A stretch of 11,902 nucleotides of DNA from an uncultured Desulfovibrio sp. (GCF_949282365.1 NZ_CASDOY010000058.1:1-11902); one strand, 5' to 3'; counted from the stretch's first letter, positions 1 to 6,974 are shown. Numbers and translations are program-made. Notes: generated by a model from the sequence alone, not told the origin.

Positions 1-13
1 CGCATCTCGTCGG

Positions 14-2170
14 TTAGTCTTTCAGGTTTTCGGCCATCAGTTCCGCGATATGCGAGACCTTGACCTTCAGGCCCTGCTTTTCCACACCACCGCGCAGCTG
101 CATGACGCAGCCGGGGCAGTCCATGACCACGCGGGAAGCGCCGGTGGCTTCGATGTTCTTCAGCTTCTTGGACAGCAGCGTGCCGGAGATCTCGGGGAAC
201 TTCATGGAGTAGGTGCCGCCAAAGCCGCAGCACACGTCTTCTTCGGCGCAGGGCACATAGGTGGCCGCGTCGGCGATGAGTTCGCGCGGGGCCTTGGTCA
301 CGCCCAGGCCACGGCAGATGTGGCAGGAAGCGTGGTAGGTCACCTTTTCACCGCTGTTGTTGAAGTCCTTTTCGCTCAGGCCGAGCACGTCATGCACGAA
401 GGAGCTGTAGTCCGTCACCTTGTCGGCGAAGAGCTGCACGCGGGCGGCATCGGCCTTGCCTTCCAGGATGTGGGGGTAGGCATGCTTCAGGTGCGAGGCG
501 CAGCTGGCGCAGAGGGTGATGATGGCGTCGTACTTGCTGGCGTCGAAGGCGTCCAGGTTCTGCTTGGCCACGTCCACGGAGGTCTTGCGCTGGCCCATCA
601 TCTCCAGGGGCAGGCCGCAGCAGGTCTGGGTCATGGGATAATCCACGGCCACGGCGCGGGCGCCCAGCACCTTGACGCAGGCTTCCAGCTGTTCGGGGTA
701 GACGAAGTCCTGGGCGCAGCCGCCGAAGATGGCCACGCGGTAGCGCGGGGTGGGCACGCGCGGGGCGATCTTGGCCCAGCGGTCACGGAAGGCCTCGTTG
801 GCGATGGCGGGCAGGGCCTTGAAGCCGTGCTTGCCAAGGAACATGGCCGGCAGGTGGCGCTGGAACTGGGTGCCGCCGGTAAAGGGCTTCTGGGCGTACT
901 TGGCGAACTTGAGCAGGCTGTGGAACATCTTGCGGTTCTTCATCACAGCGGACAGCAGGGTACCTTCCACGCCGCTGCCCTGCTCTTCGGTCAGGCGGGA
1001 GCGGATCTCGCGGATCAGGCGAGGCAGGTCGATGCCGCCGGCGCAGACGTTCTTGCAGGATTCGCAGCCCACGCAGTTCTGGCACAGGACCTTGGCCTTG
1101 TCCTTGCCGTGGAAGAAGTAGGTCAGGATCAGGCCGATGGCGCCGATGTAGATGTAGCCCATCTTGTGGCCGCCCACCAGACGGAACACGGGGCAGACGT
1201 TGGCGCAGGCGCCGCAGCGCACGCAGCGGAAGATCTGCGAGAACAGCGGGTCGCGGGCGATCTCGGTGCGGCCGTTGTCCAGGAAGACCACATGCATGAT
1301 CTTCCTGTTGTCCTCGCAGGCGCGGCATTCGCCGGCGCCGGCCATGAAGGTGGCGTAGGCGGTCATGCGCTGGGCCGTGGCGTTGCGCGGCAGGACCTGG
1401 AGGGCGGTCAGGGCCACTTCCAGATTGGGCACCAGCTTGTCCAGACCGGCGATGGCCACATGCACGCGCGGCAGGGTGGTGACCATGCGGGCGTTGCCTT
1501 CGTTGGTCACGGTGCTGACGGCGCCCATGTCGGCCACGGCGAAGTTACAGCCGGAGATGCCCATGTCACCGCTGATGAACTTGCGGCGCAGCTGCACGCG
1601 GGCCACCTTCACCAGACGCTGGATGTCCTCGGCGTCCTGCTTGACGCCGGTCTCCTTGGTGAAGTCGTCGGCCACCTGATAGCGGGACAGGTGGATGGCG
1701 GGCATGACCATGTGCGAGGGACCTTCGTGGCGCAGCTGGATGATCCATTCGCCCAGGTCCGTTTCGTCCACGATGAAGCCTTCCTTTTCCAGGTAGGGGT
1801 TCAGCTGGATCTCTTCGGCGGTCATGGACTTGGATTTGATGACGCGCTTGACGCCGTTCTCGCGGGCGATGCTGGCGATGATGCGGTTGGCGTCCTCGGC
1901 GGTGGCGGCGCGATGCACATGCACGCCGCGTTCTTCGGCCACGCGGCGGAACTGTTCGTACAGTTCTTCCATGTGCTTGCAGGCGTCGTCCTTGGCGTCG
2001 GCGATCTGTTTGATCAGGCCGCGTTCGTCCACTTCCTTGAACACGGCTTCACGGTTGGCGCGGTAGGCCACGGCGAAGGTGTCGAGGGTACGGCGCAGGA
2101 AGCTGTCCTCAAGGGCGGAATCGATATCCTTGCGGTATTCCGAAAGGCTTTTGGGTGCGGTGTGGCTCAT
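14..2170 (-). CDS. lutB: Fused LutB-LutA (LldF-LldE) iron-sulfur protein of L-lactate oxidation
   Basis: This 718-residue protein is probably the main subunit of a flavin-independent L-lactate dehydrogenase (lactate to pyruvate, cytoplasmic). Residues about 60-300 form a LUD/LutB domain, with the KSKSMTAEEI stretch near 112 and GISGCNFAVADMG near 204. Two ferredoxin-like clusters follow: C316/C319/C322/C326 and C366/C369/C372/C376. The C-terminal part carries two CCG domains of the LutA/HdrB kind: C485, C517-C518, C554, C557 and C616, C619, C647-C648, C685, C688. Typical LutB (about 470 residues) plus LutA (about 240) accounts for the length, so this is a fusion of two proteins that are separate in Bacillus and Shewanella. 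From family knowledge, Desulfovibrio has such fusions. The start has a GGAGG box at 2179-2183, inside the end of lutC, and lies 3 bp after the lutC stop. The substrate is assigned by homology; glycolate or another 2-hydroxy acid is possible. Confidence 0.9.
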   Translation of the reverse strand: MSHTAPKSLSEYRKDIDSALEDSFLRRTLDTFAVAYRANREAVFKEVDERGLIKQIADAKDDACKHMEELYEQFRRVAEERGVHVHRAATAEDANRIIASIARENGVKRVIKSKSMTAEEIQLNPYLEKEGFIVDETDLGEWIIQLRHEGPSHMVMPAIHLSRYQVADDFTKETGVKQDAEDIQRLVKVARVQLRRKFISGDMGISGCNFAVADMGAVSTVTNEGNARMVTTLPRVHVAIAGLDKLVPNLEVALTALQVLPRNATAQRMTAYATFMAGAGECRACEDNRKIMHVVFLDNGRTEIARDPLFSQIFRCVRCGACANVCPVFRLVGGHKMGYIYIGAIGLILTYFFHGKDKAKVLCQNCVGCESCKNVCAGGIDLPRLIREIRSRLTEEQGSGVEGTLLSAVMKNRKMFHSLLKFAKYAQKPFTGGTQFQRHLPAMFLGKHGFKALPAIANEAFRDRWAKIAPRVPTPRYRVAIFGGCAQDFVYPEQLEACVKVLGARAVAVDYPMTQTCCGLPLEMMGQRKTSVDVAKQNLDAFDASKYDAIITLCASCASHLKHAYPHILEGKADAARVQLFADKVTDYSSFVHDVLGLSEKDFNNSGEKVTYHASCHICRGLGVTKAPRELIADAATYVPCAEEDVCCGFGGTYSMKFPEISGTLLSKKLKNIEATGASRVVMDCPGCVMQLRGGVEKQGLKVKVSHIAELMAENLKD

Positions 2171-2173
2171 GGC

Positions 2174-2812
2174 TTAGTCCTCCAGAAGAATGATATGCAA
2201 TTCCAGCGGGCCATGAACGCCCACGGCGGCCACGCGCTCGATATCGGCGGTACGGCTGGGGCCGCTGATCAGGGTCGTGTAGTTGCCGCCCTTGGGATTG
2301 GCCATGAGCAGCTCGCGCATGCGGCCGGCGATCTCGGGCAGGGTGCGCACCAGCTTGGATTTGGGCAGGAGCAGCACATGGATCTCGCTGATCATGCCGG
2401 CCAGGCGGGCGTTTTCGTTGTCGGTGTTCACCAGGCAGGTGGCGCTGGCGGCCACACCCATCTCGGCAGCGGTCAGACCCACGTCGATGCCGGCCAGATG
2501 ATCGCGCAGCCCTTCACGGATGCAGAGGAAGCCCTTTTCGGCGCAGGCGGCTTCCAGTTTGGCAAAGTTCTCGTCGTCCAGGACAGGGGCGGCCACGATG
2601 CGCTGCACACGGGTGGGCACGCCGTTGGGGCCGTTGGGGCCCTTTTCCACATCCTCGTCCGCCATCAGTTCACACGGGGCTTTGTTCTCGCACACGTCCA
2701 CCACATACTGCAGCGCGGCAGCCATGTTGGGCAGCTCCTGCACCACGGCGTTGACGGCCGTGGCCTTGGCGGTGAAGTCCTGAACGAGATCCTGCATTTC
2801 TTCAGGGGCCAT
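2174..2812 (-). CDS. lutC: LutC/LldG-type LUD-domain protein
   Basis: This is a 212-residue LUD-domain protein, the small partner of the LutABC/LldEFG L-lactate oxidation complex. Family hallmarks are visible: GLTAAEMGVAASAT around residues 112-125, then the strongly conserved C-terminal GPSRTADIE (184-192) and GVHGP (198-202), ending in a hydrophobic strand. It has no cysteine cluster motif, as expected for LutC, so it does not itself carry iron-sulfur clusters. The start at 2812 is supported by AAGGAG (2819-2824) six bases upstream. It sits 29 bp after the GlcF-like gene and 3 bp before the LutB-LutA fusion, so it is almost certainly co-transcribed and probably translationally coupled with the latter. 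Its exact role in the complex is not settled in the family; I infer a structural or cofactor-related role only. Confidence 0.9.
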   Translation of the reverse strand: MAPEEMQDLVQDFTAKATAVNAVVQELPNMAAALQYVVDVCENKAPCELMADEDVEKGPNGPNGVPTRVQRIVAAPVLDDENFAKLEAACAEKGFLCIREGLRDHLAGIDVGLTAAEMGVAASATCLVNTDNENARLAGMISEIHVLLLPKSKLVRTLPEIAGRMRELLMANPKGGNYTTLISGPSRTADIERVAAVGVHGPLELHIILLED

Positions 2813-2841
2813 TGAAGTCTCCTTATAATGGATGCCTCGCC

Positions 2842-4134
2842 CTACTTGAGGGTCTCGGCATAGATCTGGATAGTGTGTTTGACCTGCACGGGGTCATTGT
2901 TGTGCGACAGCACGTCTTCCAGCTGCATCATGCAGGCGGGGCAGCCGGCGGCCACCACCTGGGCGCCCGTGGCCACCACGTTGTCGCGCTTGCGCTGGCC
3001 GATGGTCCGCGACAGGTCGTAGTGGAAGAGGTTGAAGGAACCGCCGCAACCGCAGCAGCGGTCGGCTTCCTTCATTTCCACCAGCCTGTAGTGGGGGTTG
3101 GCCTTGACCACGGTGCGCGGCTCGGCGGACAGGCCCAGGGCCTTCTTGAGATGGCAGGAGTCGTGATAGGTCACGGTCTGGGCGCCGGCCATGCTTTCCG
3201 CGGCCTCGACCTTGAGCACCTTCACCAGGAATTCGTTGATGTCCATGGTGATGGCGGCCAGGGCCTCGGCCTGGTGCTGTTCCACGCTGCCCAGACGGGA
3301 AGCGTAGCGGGGCCACAGTTCCTTGATGGTGGAGGTACAGGAGGAACAGGCGGTCAGCACATAGTCGAAGCTGCTCTCGCCCAGCACGGCCAGGTTCTTG
3401 GCCATCTGCTTGACCATGCCCTCGGCGTCGCCGGAGGACAGGGCCGGGATGCCGCAGCAGGCGAAACCGCTGGGCATGTAGATGGCCACGTTGTGGTGGT
3501 GCAGCACCTTGATGCAGGCCTCGGACACGTCCACATAGAGCTTGTCGCCCATGCAGCCGGGGAAGAAGGCCACTTTCAGACCGCCCATGACGCGGGGCTC
3601 GTCCAGGTTGCCGTAGATGGCGTGCAGGGGCTTGAGGGCCAGGGAACGGATGTGGCGGTCGCCCAGCATGAAGTCGAGCATGGGCGCGCAGGCCGTGTTC
3701 TGGGTGTCCTTGTTCTTGCGGAAGATCAGGCGCTGCATGGGCGCGCCCACCCGCATGGCGAAGTTGAACAGGCCGGGATAGGGCAGCAGGGCGCGGAAGA
3801 CCATCTTCTTGACCGGATGCAGGCCCAGATAGGCGTTCACGATCTCGCGGGCTTCCAGGAAGATGTCCATGATCTTCACGCCGGAGGGGCAGTTGGCCTC
3901 GCAGGAGCCGCAGAGCAGGCAGCGGCCCAGCTTTTCGGCCACGGCTTCGGGATCGGCGATCATCTCATGGGCCAGGTTGTCCACCAGGGCCAGCTTGCCG
4001 CGGGCCACGTCGGCTTCCATCATGGTGGCGCCGAACATGGGACAGACAGCCTGGCACATGCCGCACTTCATGCAGGCGATGATGCGGTCGTCAAGCGTCA
4101 TCAGACGCTTTGCCAGTTTCTTCAGGTCGCTCAT
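2842..4134 (-). CDS. GlcF-like iron-sulfur subunit of the FAD-linked D-lactate (2-hydroxy acid) dehydrogenase
   Basis: This 430-residue iron-sulfur protein is expected to take electrons from the FAD subunit encoded just upstream and pass them to a membrane or heterodisulfide-type acceptor not identified here. Two [4Fe-4S] motifs lie near the N terminus: C21/C24/C27/C31 (ending CP) and C72/C75/C78/C82 (ending CP). Two CCG domains follow, with C194, C226-C227, C263, C266 and C327, C360-C361, C398, C401. This layout matches GlcF and the Desulfovibrio lactate-operon partner of the D-lactate dehydrogenase. An upstream in-frame extension to 4974 overlaps the dehydrogenase gene and reads as arginine/proline-rich shadow sequence. 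The ATG at 4134 is therefore chosen; it has GGGAGA (4141-4146) six bases upstream, overlapping the preceding stop codon. The gap to the dehydrogenase stop is 11 bp. Glycolate oxidase subunit is the alternative reading. Confidence 0.9.
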   Translation of the reverse strand: MSDLKKLAKRLMTLDDRIIACMKCGMCQAVCPMFGATMMEADVARGKLALVDNLAHEMIADPEAVAEKLGRCLLCGSCEANCPSGVKIMDIFLEAREIVNAYLGLHPVKKMVFRALLPYPGLFNFAMRVGAPMQRLIFRKNKDTQNTACAPMLDFMLGDRHIRSLALKPLHAIYGNLDEPRVMGGLKVAFFPGCMGDKLYVDVSEACIKVLHHHNVAIYMPSGFACCGIPALSSGDAEGMVKQMAKNLAVLGESSFDYVLTACSSCTSTIKELWPRYASRLGSVEQHQAEALAAITMDINEFLVKVLKVEAAESMAGAQTVTYHDSCHLKKALGLSAEPRTVVKANPHYRLVEMKEADRCCGCGGSFNLFHYDLSRTIGQRKRDNVVATGAQVVAAGCPACMMQLEDVLSHNNDPVQVKHTIQIYAETLK

Positions 4135-4145
4135 GGCGTGTCTCC

Positions 4146-5531
4146 CTAGATGCCCACCAGCTTGGTGGGATTGAGCAGACCCTTGGGATCCAGAGCGCGG
4201 CGCAGGCGCTGCGAGAAGAGGATGGTGCCGCGGGAGGTCTCCTTTTCCATCCACTTGGCCTTGGCGGTGCCGATGCCGTGTTCGCCGGACAGGGTGCCGT
4301 GCAGGCTGATGGCCGTATCGAACATTTCGTCGACGGCGGCTTCCACGCGGGCGAATTCTTCCTTGTCGCGCTTGTCGCACAGGAAGGTGGGATGCAGGTT
4401 GCCGTCGCCGGCATGACCGAAGGTGCCCACTTCGACGCGGTACTTCTTGGCGATGTCGTTGACGGCCTTCATCATGGCAGGGATCTGGGAGCGCGGCACG
4501 GTGGCGTCTTCCAGCACGGTGGTGGGCTTGCAGCGGGCCAGCACGGGCAGGGCCTGGCGGCGGGCTTCCCAGAGCTTGAACTTTTCGGCGGCGTCCTTGG
4601 CCACATGCACGGCCACGGCGCCGGCCTTCTGCAGTTCGCGTTCCACCACCACGGCCTCGTCGGCCACCTGGGCGGGATGGCCGTCCACTTCGATGAGCAG
4701 GATGGCCGCGGCTTCGCGGGGCAGGCCGGCCTTGGTATAGTCGTCCACGCGCACGATGGTGTTGTTGTCCAGGAATTCCAGCGTACAGGGCACCACATGG
4801 GCGGCGATGATGCCGGCCACGGCTTCGGCGGCCTTCTGCATGTCGTCGAACACGGCCATCAGGGCCTTGGAGGCCTGCGGCGGGGGCACCAGCTTGAGCA
4901 CGGCCTGGGAAATGATGCCCAGGGTGCCCTCGGACTGCAGCATCATGCCGGCCAGGTTGTAGCCGGTGACGCATTTGACGGTGCGGGAACCGGTCTTGAC
5001 CAGTTCGCCGGTGGCGTCAAAGAATTCCAGGCCCATCAGGTAGTCCTTGGTGACGCCGTACTTCAGGCCGCGCAGGCCGCCGGCATTCTCGGCGATGTTG
5101 CCGGCCAGGGTGGACACGGCCTGAGAACCCGGATCCGGGGGGTAGAAAAGATTTTTCTGGGCGACGGCGGCGGCGAAGTCGGCCGTGACCACGCCGGGCT
5201 CCACCACGGCATAGAGGTCGTCGGAGTTGATCTCGAGGATGCGGTTCAGGCCGTTGGTCAGGATGACCACGCTTTCCTTGCTGTCCGGGATGGTGCCGCC
5301 GGAAAGGTTGGTACCGGCGCCGCGCACGGTCATGGGGATGCCGTAGTCGTAGAGTTTCTTCACGCAGATGCCGAGCTGCTCGGTGGTGGTGGGACGCAGC
5401 GCGAACGCGGGCACCACGGGGGGCAGCACCGCGGAATCATAGGAATAACTCTGGCGATCAGCCTCGGAGCTGAACACGTTTTCCTTGCCGAGGAGATCTT
5501 CAAATTCTTTGATAAGCGCCTGGCTTGCCAT
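4146..5531 (-). CDS. glcD: FAD-binding D-lactate (2-hydroxy acid) dehydrogenase, GlcD/Dld family
   Basis: This 461-residue PCMH-type flavoprotein probably oxidises D-lactate to pyruvate in the cytoplasm or at the membrane face. FAD-binding features are RGAGTNLSGG (70-79), the PPDPGS turn (131-136) and the GYNLAG...SEGTLGI region (190-206). The C-terminal FAD-oxidase domain has FGHAGDGNLHP (371-381), GEHGIG (416-421) and the final DPKGLLNP signature. Length and motif order fit GlcD and the Dld-II group. The start at 5531 has AGGAGG (5537-5542) five bases upstream. It is the first gene of a four-gene lactate operon, followed after 11 bp by its iron-sulfur partner, so D-lactate is preferred over glycolate on context. 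There is no signal peptide or transmembrane segment. The leader carries competing hairpins described separately. Confidence 0.92.
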   Translation of the reverse strand: MASQALIKEFEDLLGKENVFSSEADRQSYSYDSAVLPPVVPAFALRPTTTEQLGICVKKLYDYGIPMTVRGAGTNLSGGTIPDSKESVVILTNGLNRILEINSDDLYAVVEPGVVTADFAAAVAQKNLFYPPDPGSQAVSTLAGNIAENAGGLRGLKYGVTKDYLMGLEFFDATGELVKTGSRTVKCVTGYNLAGMMLQSEGTLGIISQAVLKLVPPPQASKALMAVFDDMQKAAEAVAGIIAAHVVPCTLEFLDNNTIVRVDDYTKAGLPREAAAILLIEVDGHPAQVADEAVVVERELQKAGAVAVHVAKDAAEKFKLWEARRQALPVLARCKPTTVLEDATVPRSQIPAMMKAVNDIAKKYRVEVGTFGHAGDGNLHPTFLCDKRDKEEFARVEAAVDEMFDTAISLHGTLSGEHGIGTAKAKWMEKETSRGTILFSQRLRRALDPKGLLNPTKLVGI

Positions 5532-5565
5532 AAGGGCCTCCTGTTACTCGTGAAATATGCCGTCA

Positions 5566-5604
5566 ACCCGGTCAGTCGCCGGGTATGCACCCAAATCTAC
5601 CCGG
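5566..5604 (-). promoter_or_regulatory. Leader with two mutually exclusive hairpins ahead of the lactate operon
   Basis: On the transcribed strand, arm A (5604-5598, CCGGGTA) can pair with arm B (5585-5579, TACCCGG) around a 12-nt loop. Six bases of arm B (5584-5579, ACCCGG) can instead pair with arm C (5571-5566, CCGGGT) around a 7-nt loop. Because both helices use arm B, only one can form at a time. The downstream edge is 35 nt from the dehydrogenase start codon. The arms are seen in the sequence. A switching role (attenuation, or control of translation) is inference. An alternative is a DNA operator built from repeated CCGGGT half sites. Confidence 0.5.
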
Positions 5605-5611
5605 AACGCGG

Positions 5612-5634
5612 AAAAAGCACGCGGCAAGAGCCGC
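5612..5634 (-). terminator. Weak terminator-like stem in the lactate-operon leader
   Basis: On the minus strand a GCGGC/GCCGC stem (5634-5630 with 5625-5621) closes a TCTT loop. It is followed after four bases (GTGC) by five T residues (5616-5612). The stem is only 5 bp and the T-run is offset, so this is at most a weak terminator. It lies upstream of the competing hairpins, between the candidate promoter and the first lactate gene, where an attenuator or a terminator for incoming transcription would make sense. Confidence 0.3.
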
Positions 5635-5666
5635 TCGGCACAAGGCAGCTCCGGGCCGAATGAAGA

Positions 5667-5695
5667 TTTTTAGCAAGAATTTCTTTTTTTGAAAA
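5667..5695 (-). promoter_or_regulatory. Candidate sigma70-type promoter for the lactate operon
   Basis: On the minus strand TTTTCA (5695-5690) and TAAAAA (5672-5667) are separated by 17 bp, each matching four of six consensus bases. It would give a leader of about 130 nt before the dehydrogenase start at 5531 and overlaps the last codons of the AT-rich 121-codon frame. In AT-rich DNA such matches are common, so this is tentative. No convincing sigma54 -24/-12 element was seen, although lactate operons of this group can use one. Confidence 0.3.
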
Positions 5696-6035
5696 GGTAA
5701 AACTGCTCCTCAAAACGCTGCTGCAGGCAAAAAAACGCCCTCCCCTTCTTATATTTTCTGAAATATTTTATAAAATAAAAAATGGGACGCAATTTTGTCT
5801 TTTGCAACGGAACAACATGCAAATCATCAGGCAACAAAGCTCTTATTGTCTGCATGCTCCAAAGAAAAGAAGCATGATAATGAAAGAGCGCATCTGTAAT
5901 GGACTCTGTATCATCTGCTTTTTTACAGTCCTCTATCTGTTTCTTTCCGGCGGGACGTGAAAAAATCAAAATCAAAAATTTTTTTATATCCTGTTTAGCG
6001 TCCTGAGGCAACACCTCCTGACGGCCTTTTGTCAT
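5670..6035 (-). CDS. Hypothetical 121-residue protein in an AT-rich patch
   Basis: I do not recognise this protein. It is lysine-, phenylalanine- and arginine-rich with a basic C-terminal third (FYFIKYFRKYKK near residues 85-96) and no signal peptide, metal motif or transmembrane segment. The surrounding DNA is about 37% GC by hand count (5701-6000) against clearly GC-rich neighbours, so base and codon use differ sharply. In DNA this AT-rich, 121 codons without a stop is unlikely by chance, which argues for a real or recently real gene. Against it, the ATG at 6035 has a GGAGG box only one base away, much too close for good initiation, and no better start is visible. It begins 12 bp after the EVE-gene stop and could be read through from that promoter. 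It may be horizontally acquired, a decaying remnant, or non-coding. Confidence 0.4.
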   Translation of the reverse strand: MTKGRQEVLPQDAKQDIKKFLILIFSRPAGKKQIEDCKKADDTESITDALFHYHASFLWSMQTIRALLPDDLHVVPLQKTKLRPIFYFIKYFRKYKKGRAFFCLQQRFEEQFYLFKKRNSC

Positions 6036-6047
6036 GCCTCCGTTTGT

Positions 6048-6509
6048 CTATTTTTTCTCATTTGCCAAATGCATAATATATTCAAAAGCTTCTGGCGACA
6101 CAGGCTGCACGGAAAGGCGGCTGCCCCGGCGCATGAGCTCCATGCCGGCCAGGGCGGCATGCCCGGCCAGCTCCTTGCGGCTCAGCGCGGGCAGGGCCGT
6201 ATGCAGGCGCACGTCCACCATCTCCCAGACGGGTTTCTCCGGCGTGGCCCGGGGATCGAAGTGCCGGTTCTCGGGGTCCTGCGCCGTATGGTCGGGATAG
6301 GCCTCCCGCACCACCTCCACCACGCCCACGATGGAAGGCTCCGCCCCGCTGTGATAGAAAAAGCCCAGGTCCCCTTTTTTCATGGCTTTCATGAAGTTGC
6401 GGGCCTGATAGTTGCGCACGCCGTCCCACGAGGTGGTCTGCTCCGGTGCGGCCTCCAGATCCTGCCAGGAATAACAGCCCGGCTCGCTCTTGAACAACCA
6501 GTAGTTCAT
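6048..6509 (-). CDS. EVE-domain (YTH-like fold) protein
   Basis: This 153-residue protein is a single EVE domain, a fold related to the PUA and YTH families; members bind modified bases in DNA or RNA. The recognisable pattern is MNYWLFKSEP at the start, WDGVRNYQARN at 28-38, MKKGDLGFFYHS at 43-54 and the IVGVVEV strand at 60-66. The length is usual for stand-alone members. The frame stays open upstream to 6947, but the ATG at 6509 is chosen: the EVE domain begins exactly there, AAGGAGG (6514-6520) sits four bases upstream, and a sigma70-like promoter lies just before it. No restriction, methylation or toxin gene is adjacent, so its partner is unknown. It appears to be its own transcription unit, perhaps with the downstream AT-rich frame. 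Confidence 0.9.
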   Translation of the reverse strand: MNYWLFKSEPGCYSWQDLEAAPEQTTSWDGVRNYQARNFMKAMKKGDLGFFYHSGAEPSIVGVVEVVREAYPDHTAQDPENRHFDPRATPEKPVWEMVDVRLHTALPALSRKELAGHAALAGMELMRRGSRLSVQPVSPEAFEYIMHLANEKK

Positions 6510-6527
6510 GTGGCCTCCTTTTTTATC

Positions 6528-6556
6528 AGGATATGTTCCCAACAGCAGGCTGGCAA
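6528..6556 (-). promoter_or_regulatory. Sigma70-type promoter of the EVE-domain gene
   Basis: On the minus strand TTGCCA (6556-6551, five of six consensus bases) and TATCCT (6533-6528, four of six) are separated by exactly 17 bp. A start site about seven bases downstream, near 6521, would leave a leader of about 12 nt that is almost entirely the AAGGAGG box plus spacer. The fit of spacing and position is good; no transcript data are available. Confidence 0.6.
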
Positions 6557-6671
6557 GCCCCATGCCGCCGTGCGGCGCCGGGCGGACAAAGAGCGCGGCG
6601 CGCTGGGCGGGAGCCCCTGGCGGAAAAGACCGTGCCCGTCCTGCCGCGCCGTCCCGGCAAAACGTCCAGGG

Positions 6672-6707
6672 CCGCGTGCCATGGCGCACACCATGATGCA
6701 CGCCATG
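6672..6707. repeat. Three tandem 12-bp units ending in CATG
   Basis: Three adjacent 12-bp units (6672-6683, 6684-6695, 6696-6707) each end in CCATG and share a YGCRYRCCATG-like core; a fourth degenerate unit starts at 6708. They lie in the non-coding interval about 115 bp upstream of the EVE promoter. Seen directly; the function is unknown, with protein-binding repeats or simple slippage both possible. Confidence 0.5.
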
Positions 6708-6834
6708 ACGCACCGCCCCTTCCGCCCGTACGCGGCAGGCGGGGAAGACGTGCGCCCCGGCCTCTGTCCAGCGACGGGGACATCGGCCGGCCCCGAACAA
6801 GAGATTTCTTCGGGGTCGGGGAGAGCACGAGAGA

Positions 6835-6867
6835 GGAAGGGGCAGTTTTTGCAAAAAACGCCCTTCC
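6835..6867. repeat. Long inverted repeat with an internal A/T core
   Basis: GGAAGGG (6835-6841) pairs with CCCTTCC (6861-6867), c6843 with g6860, and GTTTTT (6845-6850) with AAAAAC (6854-6859). Together these give a stem of about 14 bp with two single-base bulges and a 3-base loop. The A and T runs lie inside the stem, not after it, so it is not a standard intrinsic terminator on either strand. It sits beyond the gcvPB terminator and may act as a backup transcription barrier or a protein site. Confidence 0.45.
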
Positions 6868-6945
6868 CCTCCCGTCCTTTCCCGTCCCAGCTCCCCCTCC
6901 TTCCACGCCGCCATGCCGTCTTCCCCCTCCCCTGGCGCCGGACGC

Positions 6946-6974
6946 AAAACGGCGGCCCCCGGAGGGGCCGCCGT
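6946..6974 (-). terminator. Intrinsic terminator after gcvPB
   Basis: On the minus strand an 11-bp perfect GC-rich stem (arms 6974-6964 and 6959-6949) with a 4-base loop is followed directly by TTTT (6949-6946, the first T also closing the stem). It begins 70 bases beyond the gcvPB stop codon. The stem is very strong, the T-run is short. It marks the end of the glycine cleavage transcription unit. Confidence 0.75.

Noticed and set aside
50..2815. 921-codon open frame on the plus strand opposite the LutB-LutA fusion and lutC
   Set aside because: The translation is a histidine/glycine/alanine/valine-rich low-complexity shadow, typical of the antisense frame of GC-rich genes. The minus strand there encodes two clear families with full motifs.
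5532..6047. Sigma54 (-24/-12) promoter for the lactate operon
   Set aside because: I looked for GG-N10-GC in a TGGCAC/TTGC context on the minus strand and found only mis-spaced fragments. The promoter may lie outside what I can recognise.
6506..6706. Possible 66-codon gene overlapping the EVE start by ATGA
   Set aside because: It has no well-placed ribosome binding site, no recognisable protein, and its 3' half is occupied by the EVE promoter; the start region is the 12-bp repeat.
6510..6947. N-terminal extension of the EVE protein to 299 residues
   Set aside because: The extension is arginine/proline-rich, crosses two dyads and the promoter, and an excellent ribosome binding site precedes the ATG at 6509.
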